Shown here: in pieces, positions 41,170-49,386 of the stretch
How the letters are laid out: each line of letters opens with the position of its first letter
Numbering within the stretch: the stretch's first letter is position 1
Assembly (NCBI RefSeq): GCF_003751085.1
Contig: NZ_RJJY01000001.1
Span: 1-64,000 of the forward strand
Source: Micromonospora sp. Llam0
Lineage (GTDB): Bacteria > Actinomycetota > Actinomycetes > Mycobacteriales > Micromonosporaceae
Direction: 5' to 3'
DNA length: 64,000 nt
Translations under genes and position numbers: made by a program
Notes under the pieces: generated by a model
Seen by the model: only the letters and a program-made list of their open reading frames with translations
Told to the model about the DNA's origin: nothing
Database searches by the model: none

Positions 41170-41662
41170 GGATCACTCGCAGGATGGTGTCGGCATCGGC
41201 AGGGGCGTCGACGTCGGGTACGTGGACGTCGAGATGGGCGGAGGCGCGGAGGTCGCCGACGAGTACCCGGGTCACCCCCAGGTGCAGCCCCAGCCGGGCG
41301 GACAGTTCCGCGACGGAGATCGGGTCGGCGGCGAGCGCGATGATCGCCCGTAGTTCCGGGGCCAGGCCGGATACCGGAGGGCCGGGGTCGAACGGGTCCG
41401 GTATCCGGGCGGTCACCTGCGTCTCCAGGTTGATGTTCGGGTCCGCCCCGGTGACCCGGCCGGCGGTCAGCACGAACGGCCGCAGTGTCGTCGGCGTGGC
41501 GTCGCCGCCCGACCGGTCCGGCCCGCCGCTGTCGGATCCGCCGGCGCCGGGCGGACCCCCGCCCGCCGCCGGGGTGTCACCCGACGGCGGGGTACGCAGG
41601 TAGGGGCGGATCCGCGGCCGCGGATCGACCGGCTCGTCCGCCCCGTACGGCGGTCGGGTCAC
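41147..41662 (-). CDS. cvnC: Conservon DUF742 protein CvnC
   Basis: DUF742 is recognised from TLRPFVLTAGRVTG, PELRAIIALAADPISVAELS, and the winged-helix block LGLHLGVTRVLVGDLRAS. The N-terminus (residues 1-60) is glycine/proline-rich. The gene overlaps cvnB by 4 bases (ATGA) and cvnD by 23 bases. In conservons CvnC joins CvnA, CvnB and CvnD. Confidence 0.9.
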   Translation of the reverse strand: MTRPPYGADEPVDPRPRIRPYLRTPPSGDTPAAGGGPPGAGGSDSGGPDRSGGDATPTTLRPFVLTAGRVTGADPNINLETQVTARIPDPFDPGPPVSGLAPELRAIIALAADPISVAELSARLGLHLGVTRVLVGDLRASAHLDVHVPDVDAPADADTILRVIRGLRAIS

Positions 41663-42141
41663 GACTGGACGGAGTTCTTCAACTCGGCGATCAGCCGGGG
41701 AGTGAGCGGGCCACCGGCGCGCCCGGCGAACAGGGTCATCTCGTAGGCGACGGTGCCAAGGCTGGCCGAGCGGTCGGCGATCACCCCCAGCACCGACCCG
41801 GAGCTGATCGAACTGACCAGCAGGTAGCCATCGGCCATGTCCACCACCACCCGGTTCAGCGTGCCGAGTGAGTACCAGTTCGCCGCACCACCGGCCAGGC
41901 TGGTCATGCCGGACACCACCGCCGCCAGCCGCTCGGCGTTGGCCCGGTCCTGGATCGCGGACATGGCCATCAGCAGTCCGTCGGAGGATACCGCGATGGC
42001 TTCGCGGACACCGGCTGTGCTGGAGGTGAACGAGTCCAGCAGCCAGTTGAAGGTCTGCGCTTCGGCGCTCAGCGAGCCGTTGCCGTTGCCGGCCGGGGCC
42101 GTCGGGCGTTCTGCGGTGTCCGGCGTGTAGGGACTGTTCAT
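41659..42141 (-). CDS. cvnB: Conservon roadblock/LC7 protein CvnB
   Basis: A 160-residue roadblock/LC7 domain protein (FNWLLDSFTSSTAGVREAIA, SSDGLLMAMSAI, GTLNRVVVDMADGYLLVSSI, GVIADRSASLGTVAYEM). These proteins regulate MglA-type GTPases. ATG 42141 has GGAAGGAATC upstream. Just beyond it lies the remnant end of a TnpB element (42160-42184) and then the intact tnpB on the opposite strand, so cvnB is no longer directly joined to cvnA. Confidence 0.9.
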   Translation of the reverse strand: MNSPYTPDTAERPTAPAGNGNGSLSAEAQTFNWLLDSFTSSTAGVREAIAVSSDGLLMAMSAIQDRANAERLAAVVSGMTSLAGGAANWYSLGTLNRVVVDMADGYLLVSSISSGSVLGVIADRSASLGTVAYEMTLFAGRAGGPLTPRLIAELKNSVQS

Positions 42142-42159
42142 CGGATTCCTTCCGTGGAT

Positions 42160-42184
42160 ACTGCGGCCTTCAGGTCGGGGAGGA
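42160..42184 (+). repeat. Degenerate omega-RNA right-end remnant
   Basis: CCTTCAGGTCGGGGAGGA (42167-42184) matches 16 of 18 bases of CCTTTAGGGCGGGGAGGA at 43502-43519, the right end of the tnpB element. The upstream GGATACTGCGG resembles GGAATACCCGT there. It may be an older insertion's right end or a tandem duplicate. Confidence 0.6.
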
Positions 42185-42296
42185 AACGGAACTCCTGCGG
42201 AGCAGGGCAGGCAAAGCCGATCCGCCGCCGAGGCGGATCGGCGTCCACCCCACACGCCACCCCACGGCTCACGACCGAATCGCTAGACTGTGGACT

Positions 42297-43508
42297 GTGT
42301 CCAGGACCGTGAAGCGGGCGTTCAGGTACCGCTTCCACCCCACCCCGGAGCAGGCCGCCGAGCTCGCCCGGACGTTCGGCTGTGTCCGGCTGGTCTACAA
42401 CATGGCCCTGGCCGCCCGCAGCGAGGCGTGGACCCAACGCCAGCAACGGGTCACCTACAACGCCACCTCGGCGATGCTCACCGCGTGGAAGAAGACCGAC
42501 GACCTCGCGTTCCTCAACGACGTCTCCTGCGTCCCTCTGCAGCAGGCGCTGCGGCACCTGCAGACCGCGTTCACCAACTTCTGGGCGAAACGGGCCCGGT
42601 ACCCGACGTTCAAGTCGAGGAAGCGGTCGCGTCGGTCGGCGGAGTACACCGCCAGCGCGTTCCGGTGGCGCGACGGCCGGCTGACCCTGGCGAAGATGTC
42701 CGAACCGTTGGACATCGTCTGGTCCCGACCGTTGCCGGAGGGCGCGGCGCCGTCGACGGTGACCGTGTCGCAGGACCCGGCGGGCCGCTGGTTCGTCTCC
42801 CTGCTCTGCGACGACCGGATCGAACCGGCCCCGGCCACCACCGCCGTGGTGGGGGTCGACGCCGGCCTCGACAGCCTGTTCACCCTGTCCACCGGGGAGA
42901 AGATCCCCAACCCGAAGCACGAACGCCGCGACCGCGATCGGCTGGCCCGTGCCCAGCGGAACCTCGCACGCAAGGCCAAAGGTTCGGCGAACCGGGCCAA
43001 GGCCCGCCTGACGGTGGCCCGGGTTCATGCCCGGATCGCCGACCGCCGCCGCGATCACCTGCACAAGTTGACCACTCGGCTCGTTCGTGAAACCCAAACG
43101 ATCGTGATCGAGGACCTGACCGTCCGCACCATGATGGCCAACCACAGTCTGGCCCGCGCCGTCTCCGACGCGGGCTGGCGGCGGTTCCGCAGCATGCTGG
43201 GGTACAAGGCGGACTGGTACGGCCGGGACCTGGTGGTCGTGGACCGCTGGTTCCCGTCGACCCGACTGTGCTCCGCGTGTGGCGTACTGGCCGAGCGGAT
43301 GCCGTTGACGGTCCGGTCGTGGACCTGCCGGTGCGGGCAGGCCCACGACCGGGATGTCAACGCGGCCCGCAACATTCTCGCGGAGGGGCTCTCCGTGATT
43401 GCCTGTGGAGGCGGTGTAAGACCTCACCGGGAGTCCTCCTCTCGGACGGGGCGGTCGTCGGTGAAACAGGAACCCCCTGGGGCGACCCAGGGAATACCCG
43501 TCCTTTAG
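42297..43508 (+). CDS. tnpB: TnpB-family RNA-guided nuclease
   Basis: A 403-residue OrfB/TnpB. The N-terminal HTH (TVKRAFRYRFHPTPEQAAEL) and WED-type region lead to the RuvC residues: Asp in GVDAGLDSLF (about 187), Glu in IVIEDLTVRTMM (about 271), and Asp in HDRDVNAARNIL (about 350). The zinc ribbon CSAC...CRCG lies between them. All three catalytic acids are present, so the nuclease appears intact. Known TnpBs use an omega RNA from the element end to cut DNA next to a short motif. GTG 42297 follows TAGACT by 7 bases and could be leaderless. Transcription is opposite to the conservon. Confidence 0.9.
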   Translation: MSRTVKRAFRYRFHPTPEQAAELARTFGCVRLVYNMALAARSEAWTQRQQRVTYNATSAMLTAWKKTDDLAFLNDVSCVPLQQALRHLQTAFTNFWAKRARYPTFKSRKRSRRSAEYTASAFRWRDGRLTLAKMSEPLDIVWSRPLPEGAAPSTVTVSQDPAGRWFVSLLCDDRIEPAPATTAVVGVDAGLDSLFTLSTGEKIPNPKHERRDRDRLARAQRNLARKAKGSANRAKARLTVARVHARIADRRRDHLHKLTTRLVRETQTIVIEDLTVRTMMANHSLARAVSDAGWRRFRSMLGYKADWYGRDLVVVDRWFPSTRLCSACGVLAERMPLTVRSWTCRCGQAHDRDVNAARNILAEGLSVIACGGGVRPHRESSSRTGRSSVKQEPPGATQGIPVL

Positions 43509-43520
43509 GGCGGGGAGGAT
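43350..43520 (+). ncRNA. Putative omega RNA overlapping the tnpB 3' end
   Basis: In characterised TnpB elements the guide scaffold overlaps the 3' coding end and ends at the right boundary. Here the terminal hairpin CCCGTCC-TTTA-GGGCGGG (43497-43514) and CGGGGAGGATTG fit that position, and DNA beyond about 43526 (cvnA 3' end) would be the guide. Position is inferred from homologues. Confidence 0.5.
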
Positions 43521-43522
43521 TG

Positions 43523-46171
43523 TCAACCGTGCGTTCCTTTGCTGCCGTGCTGGAAGGTGGTGGTGATCTCGTTGAGCGCGCGTTGAACGCCCGTCTCGAA
43601 TTCGTCCAGGGACTCCTTGGCCTGCTGTGGGTCCGGTGGCCAGGGCTGGCGGTTGCCGGGGGATGCGCTGGCCGGCGGCGGGTCGGGCAGGCTCGCGCCG
43701 GGCACCCGCTGGGTGAGGCGGTCCGACCCGGCGACCGTCGAGTCCTGCGCCACCTCCCGCTGTGCCCGCCGTACCCCGGCCTCGAACTCCTCCAGCAGCG
43801 CTCGTGCGGCGACCGGGTCGGCCGGTGCGTCGCTGAGCGCCGCCGGTCCGCCGCCGACCGGGTGCTGGGCGCCGGGAACGCGTTGCCGCAGCGGCCCACG
43901 TCCGACCGGCTCGGCGGCCGGCGCCGCCGTTGGCTGGTCCGGCGCCCCGGCAGGTTCGACCGCCGTGCCGAACGCGTTCCACGGGGTGCCGGTGCCAAGT
44001 GACCGGGTGGCCCGCTGCACCGCCGACGAGTCGAAGCTGGCGCCGGAGCCGTCCGGTCCGCCGGTGCGGACGCTGGCCCGGGCGACGGTCCGGTCCGGAC
44101 GGAGCCCGCTGGCGCCCGTCGGCGTCGCGGCCGCCGGCCGGTCCCCGGGCGGGGTGTCCCCGGGCGGTCCGCCCGGTGCGGTGCCGATCAGCACCGCGTC
44201 GGCCGGGACCGTGCCGGGCAGCGGCGCGATGGTGGGCGCGATCGCTGGTGACCGGCCGGTGGAACCGGCGGCCACGGCCCGTCCGGGGGCGCCGGCGGCC
44301 GGCACGATCAGGTCCGGTCCCAGGTCGACCGTCACCGTGACCCCGCCGCCCGGCGTGGCGGTCAGCTCGACCGCCATCGCATGCCGGCGGGCGAGTCGGC
44401 CGACCACGAACAGTCCGAGGACCTCGGTCGGTACCAGGTCGAGCCGTTCCCGTCTGGTCAGCCGGGCGTTCTCCTCGGCCAGTCGCTCCGGGGACAGCCC
44501 GAGCCCACGGTCGATGACATTGACCCGCAGACCGTCGTCGAGCGGTCCGGCGGTCACGGTCACCCGGGTGTGCGGCGGCGAGAAGACGGTGCCGTTCTCC
44601 ATCAGCTCGGCCAGCAGCAGCACCAGATCGGCGATGACCGACGGTTGCAGGGCGTACCCGGCTGGTGCCTGCACGTCGACCCGGGTGTAGTCCTCGATCT
44701 CACCGAGAGCGAGCCGGATGACGTCGGAGACCGGCAGCGGGGCCATGTGCTCCTCGGCGCCGGTCGCGCCGGAGAGCACCACCAGGCTGCCGGCGTTGCG
44801 CCGCAGCCGGCTGGAGACGTGGTCGAGCCGGTAGAGATGCTGCAGCCGGTGCGGGTCGGTCTCCTCCCGCTCCAGCCGGTCGATGATCGCCAACTGGCGG
44901 CCCACCAGGTTCTGGGTCCGCCGTCCGACGTGGCCGAACATCTGCGCCACGTTGCGTCGGCTCGACACCTGCCGTTCGACGAGCCGGGCGGCGGTCTGCT
45001 GGACCCGCTCGAAGGCGCGGGCCAGGTCGCCGATCTCGTCGGTGGCGGTCACCTCGACCGGGTCGAGGCGCACCGGGTCGGGGCGTTCCGACTCGTCGTC
45101 GGCCACCCGTACCAGCTCCGCCTCGGCGAGCCGGGCGACACGGTCGGCCGAGAAGGTGAGCCTGGCCAGCGGCTGGGCGACCGACCGGGCCACGTACAGG
45201 CTCAACGCGACGACCACCAGCAGGACCAACAGCGCCCCGGCCACCACGCTGTACGCGGTGAGCAGGACCTGTTCCTGCCGTCGGGTCACGTCGACCGTGA
45301 CGTCGATGACGATCTTGCGCTCGACGAACCGGCCGAGGGCGATCAGTGACTCCAACGACGGGAACAACGTGGCCACGGACAGACCGGCCAGCACCTGCGC
45401 CGGGTCGACCGGGGAGCCGTCCTGCGTGCCGGCCTGTGACGCGTCGCTGAATCCGCTGCCGAGCCGCTGGTCGAGCGCCTCCTCGACCAGGCTGTAGAGG
45501 GCCACCTGGTCGGCGGTGGCGAAACGGCTGAACCGGGCGGCGTTCTCCTGAGTGGTGACCAGGCTCAGCGCGTACCGGGTGGCGGCCTGTGGGTCGCCGG
45601 ACCCGACCACCAGCAGCATGTGGGCCGCCCCGGCGCTGATCGCGGCGTCCAGCCGCAGCGCGGCGTCCAGTGCCACGATCTGGCGTCCCTCGGGGGTGGC
45701 GACGTCGGCCGAGTCGACCAACTTCAACCCGTCGAGCAGCCGCTCGATGAGATCGCCGTACGCGGTCATCACCTGATCGCTGTCGGCGGTGCGGTCGCGT
45801 ACCGCGGCCCGGGTCTCGGCCAGGCCGTCCACCGCGTCGACCGCCGCGGCCAGTTCGGCGTCGAGCTGGCCACCCAGCTCGGCCCGGATGTCGGCGATCC
45901 GGTCGGTGATGGCCGCCTCCTGCAACACCAGCCGGGACCGGTCCACACTGTCCAGCAGGTAGCCGATCGCCAGCAGACGTTCCTGCTGCAGGTCCTGGGC
46001 GAGCGAGCCGATCCGGCCACCGGTCTGCACGGCACGGACCGTGTCGGCGGCCCGGCCGGCCAGCGCGGCGCGGTCGATCACGATCGGCACCGCCAGGGCA
46101 GCGACCGCGATCAGCGGGATCATGACCAGCAGGGCCAGTTTTCCCCGGATCCGGAGCCTATCGAGCAGCAA
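43523..46171 (-). CDS. cvnA: Conservon sensor histidine-kinase-like protein CvnA
   Basis: The 882-residue protein begins with a hydrophobic helix (GKLALLVMIPLIAVAALAVP), a large extracellular NIT/nitrate-sensing-like helical domain, and a second transmembrane helix (VVAGALLVLLVVVALSLYV). HAMP-like, dimerisation (RRNVAQMFGHVGRRTQNLVG) and HATPase domains follow, with N box ELMENGTVFSPP and G1 DRGLGLSPERLA. It lacks a canonical phosphorylatable H-box. The C-terminal 250 residues are proline/glycine-rich. TTG 46171 is chosen since upstream sequence overlaps the next gene; the start is uncertain. Its stop codon lies at the tnpB element's edge. Confidence 0.82.
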   Translation of the reverse strand: MLLDRLRIRGKLALLVMIPLIAVAALAVPIVIDRAALAGRAADTVRAVQTGGRIGSLAQDLQQERLLAIGYLLDSVDRSRLVLQEAAITDRIADIRAELGGQLDAELAAAVDAVDGLAETRAAVRDRTADSDQVMTAYGDLIERLLDGLKLVDSADVATPEGRQIVALDAALRLDAAISAGAAHMLLVVGSGDPQAATRYALSLVTTQENAARFSRFATADQVALYSLVEEALDQRLGSGFSDASQAGTQDGSPVDPAQVLAGLSVATLFPSLESLIALGRFVERKIVIDVTVDVTRRQEQVLLTAYSVVAGALLVLLVVVALSLYVARSVAQPLARLTFSADRVARLAEAELVRVADDESERPDPVRLDPVEVTATDEIGDLARAFERVQQTAARLVERQVSSRRNVAQMFGHVGRRTQNLVGRQLAIIDRLEREETDPHRLQHLYRLDHVSSRLRRNAGSLVVLSGATGAEEHMAPLPVSDVIRLALGEIEDYTRVDVQAPAGYALQPSVIADLVLLLAELMENGTVFSPPHTRVTVTAGPLDDGLRVNVIDRGLGLSPERLAEENARLTRRERLDLVPTEVLGLFVVGRLARRHAMAVELTATPGGGVTVTVDLGPDLIVPAAGAPGRAVAAGSTGRSPAIAPTIAPLPGTVPADAVLIGTAPGGPPGDTPPGDRPAAATPTGASGLRPDRTVARASVRTGGPDGSGASFDSSAVQRATRSLGTGTPWNAFGTAVEPAGAPDQPTAAPAAEPVGRGPLRQRVPGAQHPVGGGPAALSDAPADPVAARALLEEFEAGVRRAQREVAQDSTVAGSDRLTQRVPGASLPDPPPASASPGNRQPWPPDPQQAKESLDEFETGVQRALNEITTTFQHGSKGTHG

Positions 46172-47438
46172 CGGTCGGCCCCCATCGTCCGGTGCCCGGG
46201 GCGGCGGTGCCGGCGGGCGCGCCGCCGTGCGCCGTCGGGTCGAGTTCCGGCCAGCGGTTCGGCTGGTCCGCCGGGTCCGGACGGGACTCGGCCGGTCCCG
46301 GCGGGTGGTCGGTCCCGGCATGGCCGGTCGGCCCGGCACCGGTGCGGCCGGCGGTCGACGTGGGCTGACCGAGGTAGGCGATGATCATCGGGGCTACGGC
46401 CAGGGCGAAGGCCACCACGAGGGCACCGACCGAGGCCCACTGGCCGCGTTGCAGGGCGCTGATCCGGTCGGCGATCAGACCGTCCAGTTCGGCGAGCATC
46501 GTGCCGGCGAGTTCGGCCGCCGCCACCTGGGCGTCGCCGCGGAGCCCGATGAGCGGACCCAGGTCGGGCAGCGTGCCCCCGCCGCCCGGTGCGGCGGATC
46601 CGCTGCCGGACACGACGTCCGCGGTGTTCACTGCGGCGGCGGCCGCGGCCAGGGTGTCCATGCTGCGCCGGAACCGGTCGACCTGGGTGAGCAGGTTGCT
46701 GCTCATCGTCCGGCTGTCGGTGCTCTCCACTGCGGCCTGGACGTTGTCGGCCAGGTCGCTGGCGGGGGATAGCACGTCGCCGGCCGCGCTGATCAGCTCG
46801 ACCAGCGCCAAGGGCCGGTCCTGTGCCGGCCGGGTCGGCAGCAGCACGGCGAGGTCCGCGAAGCGTCCGGTGGCGACGATCGCCTCCGGCAACTCCTCGG
46901 CCGCACCGTCCTGCAGGTGGTAGGCGTCGCCTTCCGGATCTCGGATCAGGTTCGAGCTCTCCCGGACCCGGTCGTACTGGGCCAACAGCAGGTCGGTGGC
47001 CTGGCGGTACGCGTCGAAGGCTTCGGCCGGCCGGCTGAACTGCCGGTCTGACAGGGCTTCCACGGTGGAGCGGAGCGTCGCCCACCGTTGCTGGGCCCGT
47101 AGTGACGCGCCGATCCGCTGGTCGACCTCGGTGACCGCGTCGAGGGCCCGAAGCAGCGCCTCGTCGTTGATCGGCTGACCAGCGACGGCCGCTGACTGCG
47201 CGTCGACCAGGGCCACGGTCAACTCGTTGAGCGCGCCGAGATATGCCACGCCCTCGCGCTCGCGTTCGGCGAAGGTGATGTCCGCCGAGGTGCCGCGCCA
47301 CAACTGCGTGAACAGCACGCAGACCGGTACGAGCATCAATACGGTGATGGCCGATCGGAGCAGCGCCCCGTCGAGCCATCGCTTCCGGCGCACGGCGTCC
47401 TGTGCGGGTCGCCGTGCGGCATTGTGTGCAGGTTGCAT
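46158..47438 (-). CDS. Membrane sensor protein upstream of cvnA
   Basis: ATG 47438 follows a run of G. A basic cytoplasmic start is followed by a transmembrane helix (SAITVLMLVPVCVLFTQLW), a helical extracellular domain of about 300 residues (EREREGVAYLGALNELTVAL, LRAQQRWATLRSTVEALSD, RESSNLIRDPEGDAYHLQD), a second helix (ASVGALVVAFALAVAPMIIA) and a proline-rich tail. The extracellular part resembles the sensing domains of bacterial chemoreceptors but no signalling domain is present. It overlaps cvnA by about 14 bases, so it probably forms a sensory complex with CvnA. Confidence 0.7.
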   Translation of the reverse strand: MQPAHNAARRPAQDAVRRKRWLDGALLRSAITVLMLVPVCVLFTQLWRGTSADITFAEREREGVAYLGALNELTVALVDAQSAAVAGQPINDEALLRALDAVTEVDQRIGASLRAQQRWATLRSTVEALSDRQFSRPAEAFDAYRQATDLLLAQYDRVRESSNLIRDPEGDAYHLQDGAAEELPEAIVATGRFADLAVLLPTRPAQDRPLALVELISAAGDVLSPASDLADNVQAAVESTDSRTMSSNLLTQVDRFRRSMDTLAAAAAAVNTADVVSGSGSAAPGGGGTLPDLGPLIGLRGDAQVAAAELAGTMLAELDGLIADRISALQRGQWASVGALVVAFALAVAPMIIAYLGQPTSTAGRTGAGPTGHAGTDHPPGPAESRPDPADQPNRWPELDPTAHGGAPAGTAAPGTGRWGPTVAAR

Positions 47439-47510
47439 CGCCCACCCCCCTGGCGGTAGCAGCGAATTACGGCGGACAGCGTCGAGTGCGCAGGATCGCG
47501 TCGTTCGTAC

Positions 47511-47551
47511 GGCCCGCCGGCAGGGAAAGATAGTTTCCCTGCCGGCGGGCC
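47511..47551. promoter_or_regulatory. 18-bp perfect hairpin in the conservon leader
   Basis: The arms GGCCCGCCGGCAGGGAAA and its reverse complement are separated by GATAG. It lies 73 bases upstream of the sensor gene start on the minus strand, between that start and the AT-rich region 47630-47720, where the promoter probably lies. It could be an attenuator for the operon or a terminator of the preceding gene. Confidence 0.65.
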
Positions 47552-47782
47552 GGAACCATCCGTGAGGCCGCCAGTCGCGCACCGTACGGTCGACTCGACC
47601 CCTTCGTGCGAAGGTGACTACGGGCAGTGAGAATCCGTCGTTCAGCAACCGTTTTCTGTCTGATATGTTGCTTATGTCGGAATCAACGGCATCTGCGGGT
47701 GGCCAACCGAATGGGTATTGGTATCGGGCAGACTGTCGGATCGGCGCTGGTCGACACGGCTTACCCTACTATCGGGTAACGG
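47552..47782. other. AT-rich intergenic region, probable conservon promoter
   Basis: The region 47630-47720 is distinctly less GC-rich than its surroundings (for example GTCTGATATGTTGCTTATGTCGG). A hairpin TTACCC...GGGTAA at 47761-47779 follows the glycosidase stop codon and may terminate it. No ORF here is convincing. Confidence 0.45.
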
Positions 47783-49189
47783 CTAATCGACCGGACCGCT
47801 GACCGGCGGAGCCTCCCCTTCGCCCAGCAGATCGAGCACCAGCGCCGCGGTCCAGCTGAATGCCGCCGAGCCGACCCCGTCGCCGGTCTCCGGGTGGAAA
47901 TACTCGTAGTAACCGGACCGGCGAACCAGCTCCAGCATTGCGTCACGCAGCGTTTCGGCCTGATCCAGATGGCCATGCTCACGAAGTCCCCGACGGAGCA
48001 GCCAGTTGATGTTGATCCACACCGGTCCGCGCCAGTAGCGCACCGGGTCGAAGTCGGCGGCGGACCGATCGTAGCTGGCCACCGGCATCGACGCCGACAG
48101 CCCGAACCGACTCGAACCGGCCGCCGCCACCAACGCCGCGACCCGGTCTGGCGGTAGGCCGGGCAGGATCAACGGGACCAGTCCGCTCACGCAGCGTGCC
48201 GGACTGAGCCGTCCGGTCCGGACATCCCGGGCGTGGTACATACCGGTCCGTGGGTTCCACAGTTGGTCGTCGAGCGCCCGGGTGATCCGCGCGGCCCGGT
48301 CCAGGTGGACCGCTGGATCGGCGCCGACCACGGCGGCGATCCGGGCGAGCGCGTGTTCGGCGGCGGCCAGCAACGCGTTGAAGGTCGGGCACTCGACCAC
48401 GAAGTCGTGGCGGGCGGCGAGGTCGTCGTCCCGGTAGCCGCCGTCGCGGTACCCGAGCGCCAGCGCGACGAACCGGGCGTAGTCCTCATCGGTCGGCCGG
48501 TGGGCCGCCGCGGCCACCCGGTTGTCATGCCGCTGCCGCCCGACGAGCACGCCGAGGTCGGCCGGTACGGCGGCCAGCGCCGCATCCCAGGCCGGGCTGT
48601 TGTCCAGGCCGGACTCCCACGGGTGCACGATGCTGGCCAGTCCGTTCCCGCCGGCGTCGCGACAGCTCGACAGGTAGTCCTGGGCGGCGACCAGCCGGGG
48701 GTAGAACCAGCGCAGCTCAGCTTCCGCCTGCGGCCCCGGTGCCCGTTGGTAGATCTCCCAGACCGCGAGGGCGTGGGCGGGTGGCTGGACGATGCCGGTG
48801 CCGTCCGGGTGCCCGGGACGACGCAGCGGCACCTGCCAGAACCCCGGTCCGGGGAAGTAGTCGCGTTCGGCGACGTCGGGGTCGAAGACGATGTGCGGGA
48901 CCCGTCCGTCCGGCCACTGCGCCAGGAACAGGCTGCGCAGGTCGTGCCAGGCCCGGTCGGGGTCGATCCGGGCCAGGCCGATCGCGATGAACGCCGCGTC
49001 CCAGCTCCACTGGTGCGGGTAGAGGGTGCGCGACGGCACGGTGTGGTTGCGCGACCAGTTGGCGTCGAGTACGGCTCTGGCCATGTGCCACAGGTCGGCG
49101 GGTGTGCGTTCGGTGAGTTGTCCGGCCGGCGGCCGGTCCACGACCGGGAGGCTCGCCATGGCCGTGTGGGCGGTGCTGATACTGCTCAT
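47783..49189 (-). CDS. GH63-like glycosidase (glucosylglycerate/mannosylglycerate hydrolase type)
   Basis: An (alpha/alpha)6-barrel type protein of 468 residues. Motifs: PHQWSWDAAFIAIGLARID, DYFPGPGFWQVPLRRPG, SIVHPWESGLDNSPAWDAAL with candidate catalytic acids, YWRGPVWININWLLRRGL, and YYEYFHPETGDGVGS. These are shared with mannosyl- and glucosylglycerate hydrolases of GH63. It is intracellular (no signal peptide), so it should recycle a compatible solute or trim short glycosides. ATG 49189 is chosen; ATG 49160 is possible. Divergent from an aldo/keto reductase. Confidence 0.8.
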   Translation of the reverse strand: MSSISTAHTAMASLPVVDRPPAGQLTERTPADLWHMARAVLDANWSRNHTVPSRTLYPHQWSWDAAFIAIGLARIDPDRAWHDLRSLFLAQWPDGRVPHIVFDPDVAERDYFPGPGFWQVPLRRPGHPDGTGIVQPPAHALAVWEIYQRAPGPQAEAELRWFYPRLVAAQDYLSSCRDAGGNGLASIVHPWESGLDNSPAWDAALAAVPADLGVLVGRQRHDNRVAAAAHRPTDEDYARFVALALGYRDGGYRDDDLAARHDFVVECPTFNALLAAAEHALARIAAVVGADPAVHLDRAARITRALDDQLWNPRTGMYHARDVRTGRLSPARCVSGLVPLILPGLPPDRVAALVAAAGSSRFGLSASMPVASYDRSAADFDPVRYWRGPVWININWLLRRGLREHGHLDQAETLRDAMLELVRRSGYYEYFHPETGDGVGSAAFSWTAALVLDLLGEGEAPPVSGPVD

Positions 49190-49325
49190 TCTTCCGTCCT
49201 GGTCAATCTCCTGCCGGGCCGTCGGCCAGGCAGGAACCACCGCCAGCGGTGGGGTGGTAACGACGAATGTACGCGCGGTGAACAGCATGTGCCCTTGTCG
49301 CCGACGGCGGTAGGGTCCGTCGGCT

Positions 49326-49347
49326 ACCGGACGATGAGTCGTCCGGT
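49326..49347. promoter_or_regulatory. Inverted repeat upstream of aldo/keto reductase
   Basis: ACCGGACGA-TGAG-TCGTCCGGT is a perfect 9-bp hairpin or palindrome, 40 bases before the start of the aldo/keto reductase. It could be an operator or leader structure. Confidence 0.45.
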
Positions 49348-49386
49348 CAAGGAATACGGGCAGGTCGAAGGGGGTAGGCGGGGAGG

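Larger units (their letters stand above)
42185..43525 (+). mobile_element. IS200/IS605-type element carrying only tnpB
   Basis: No tnpA transposase is present. The right boundary is put at TTGTCAA (43521-43526) after the conserved omega-RNA-like end, the left boundary is uncertain, and a hairpin GCCGATCCGCC/GGCGGATCGGC at 42216-42242 probably belongs to the left end. It separates cvnA from cvnB and ends at the cvnA stop codon. Confidence 0.7.
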
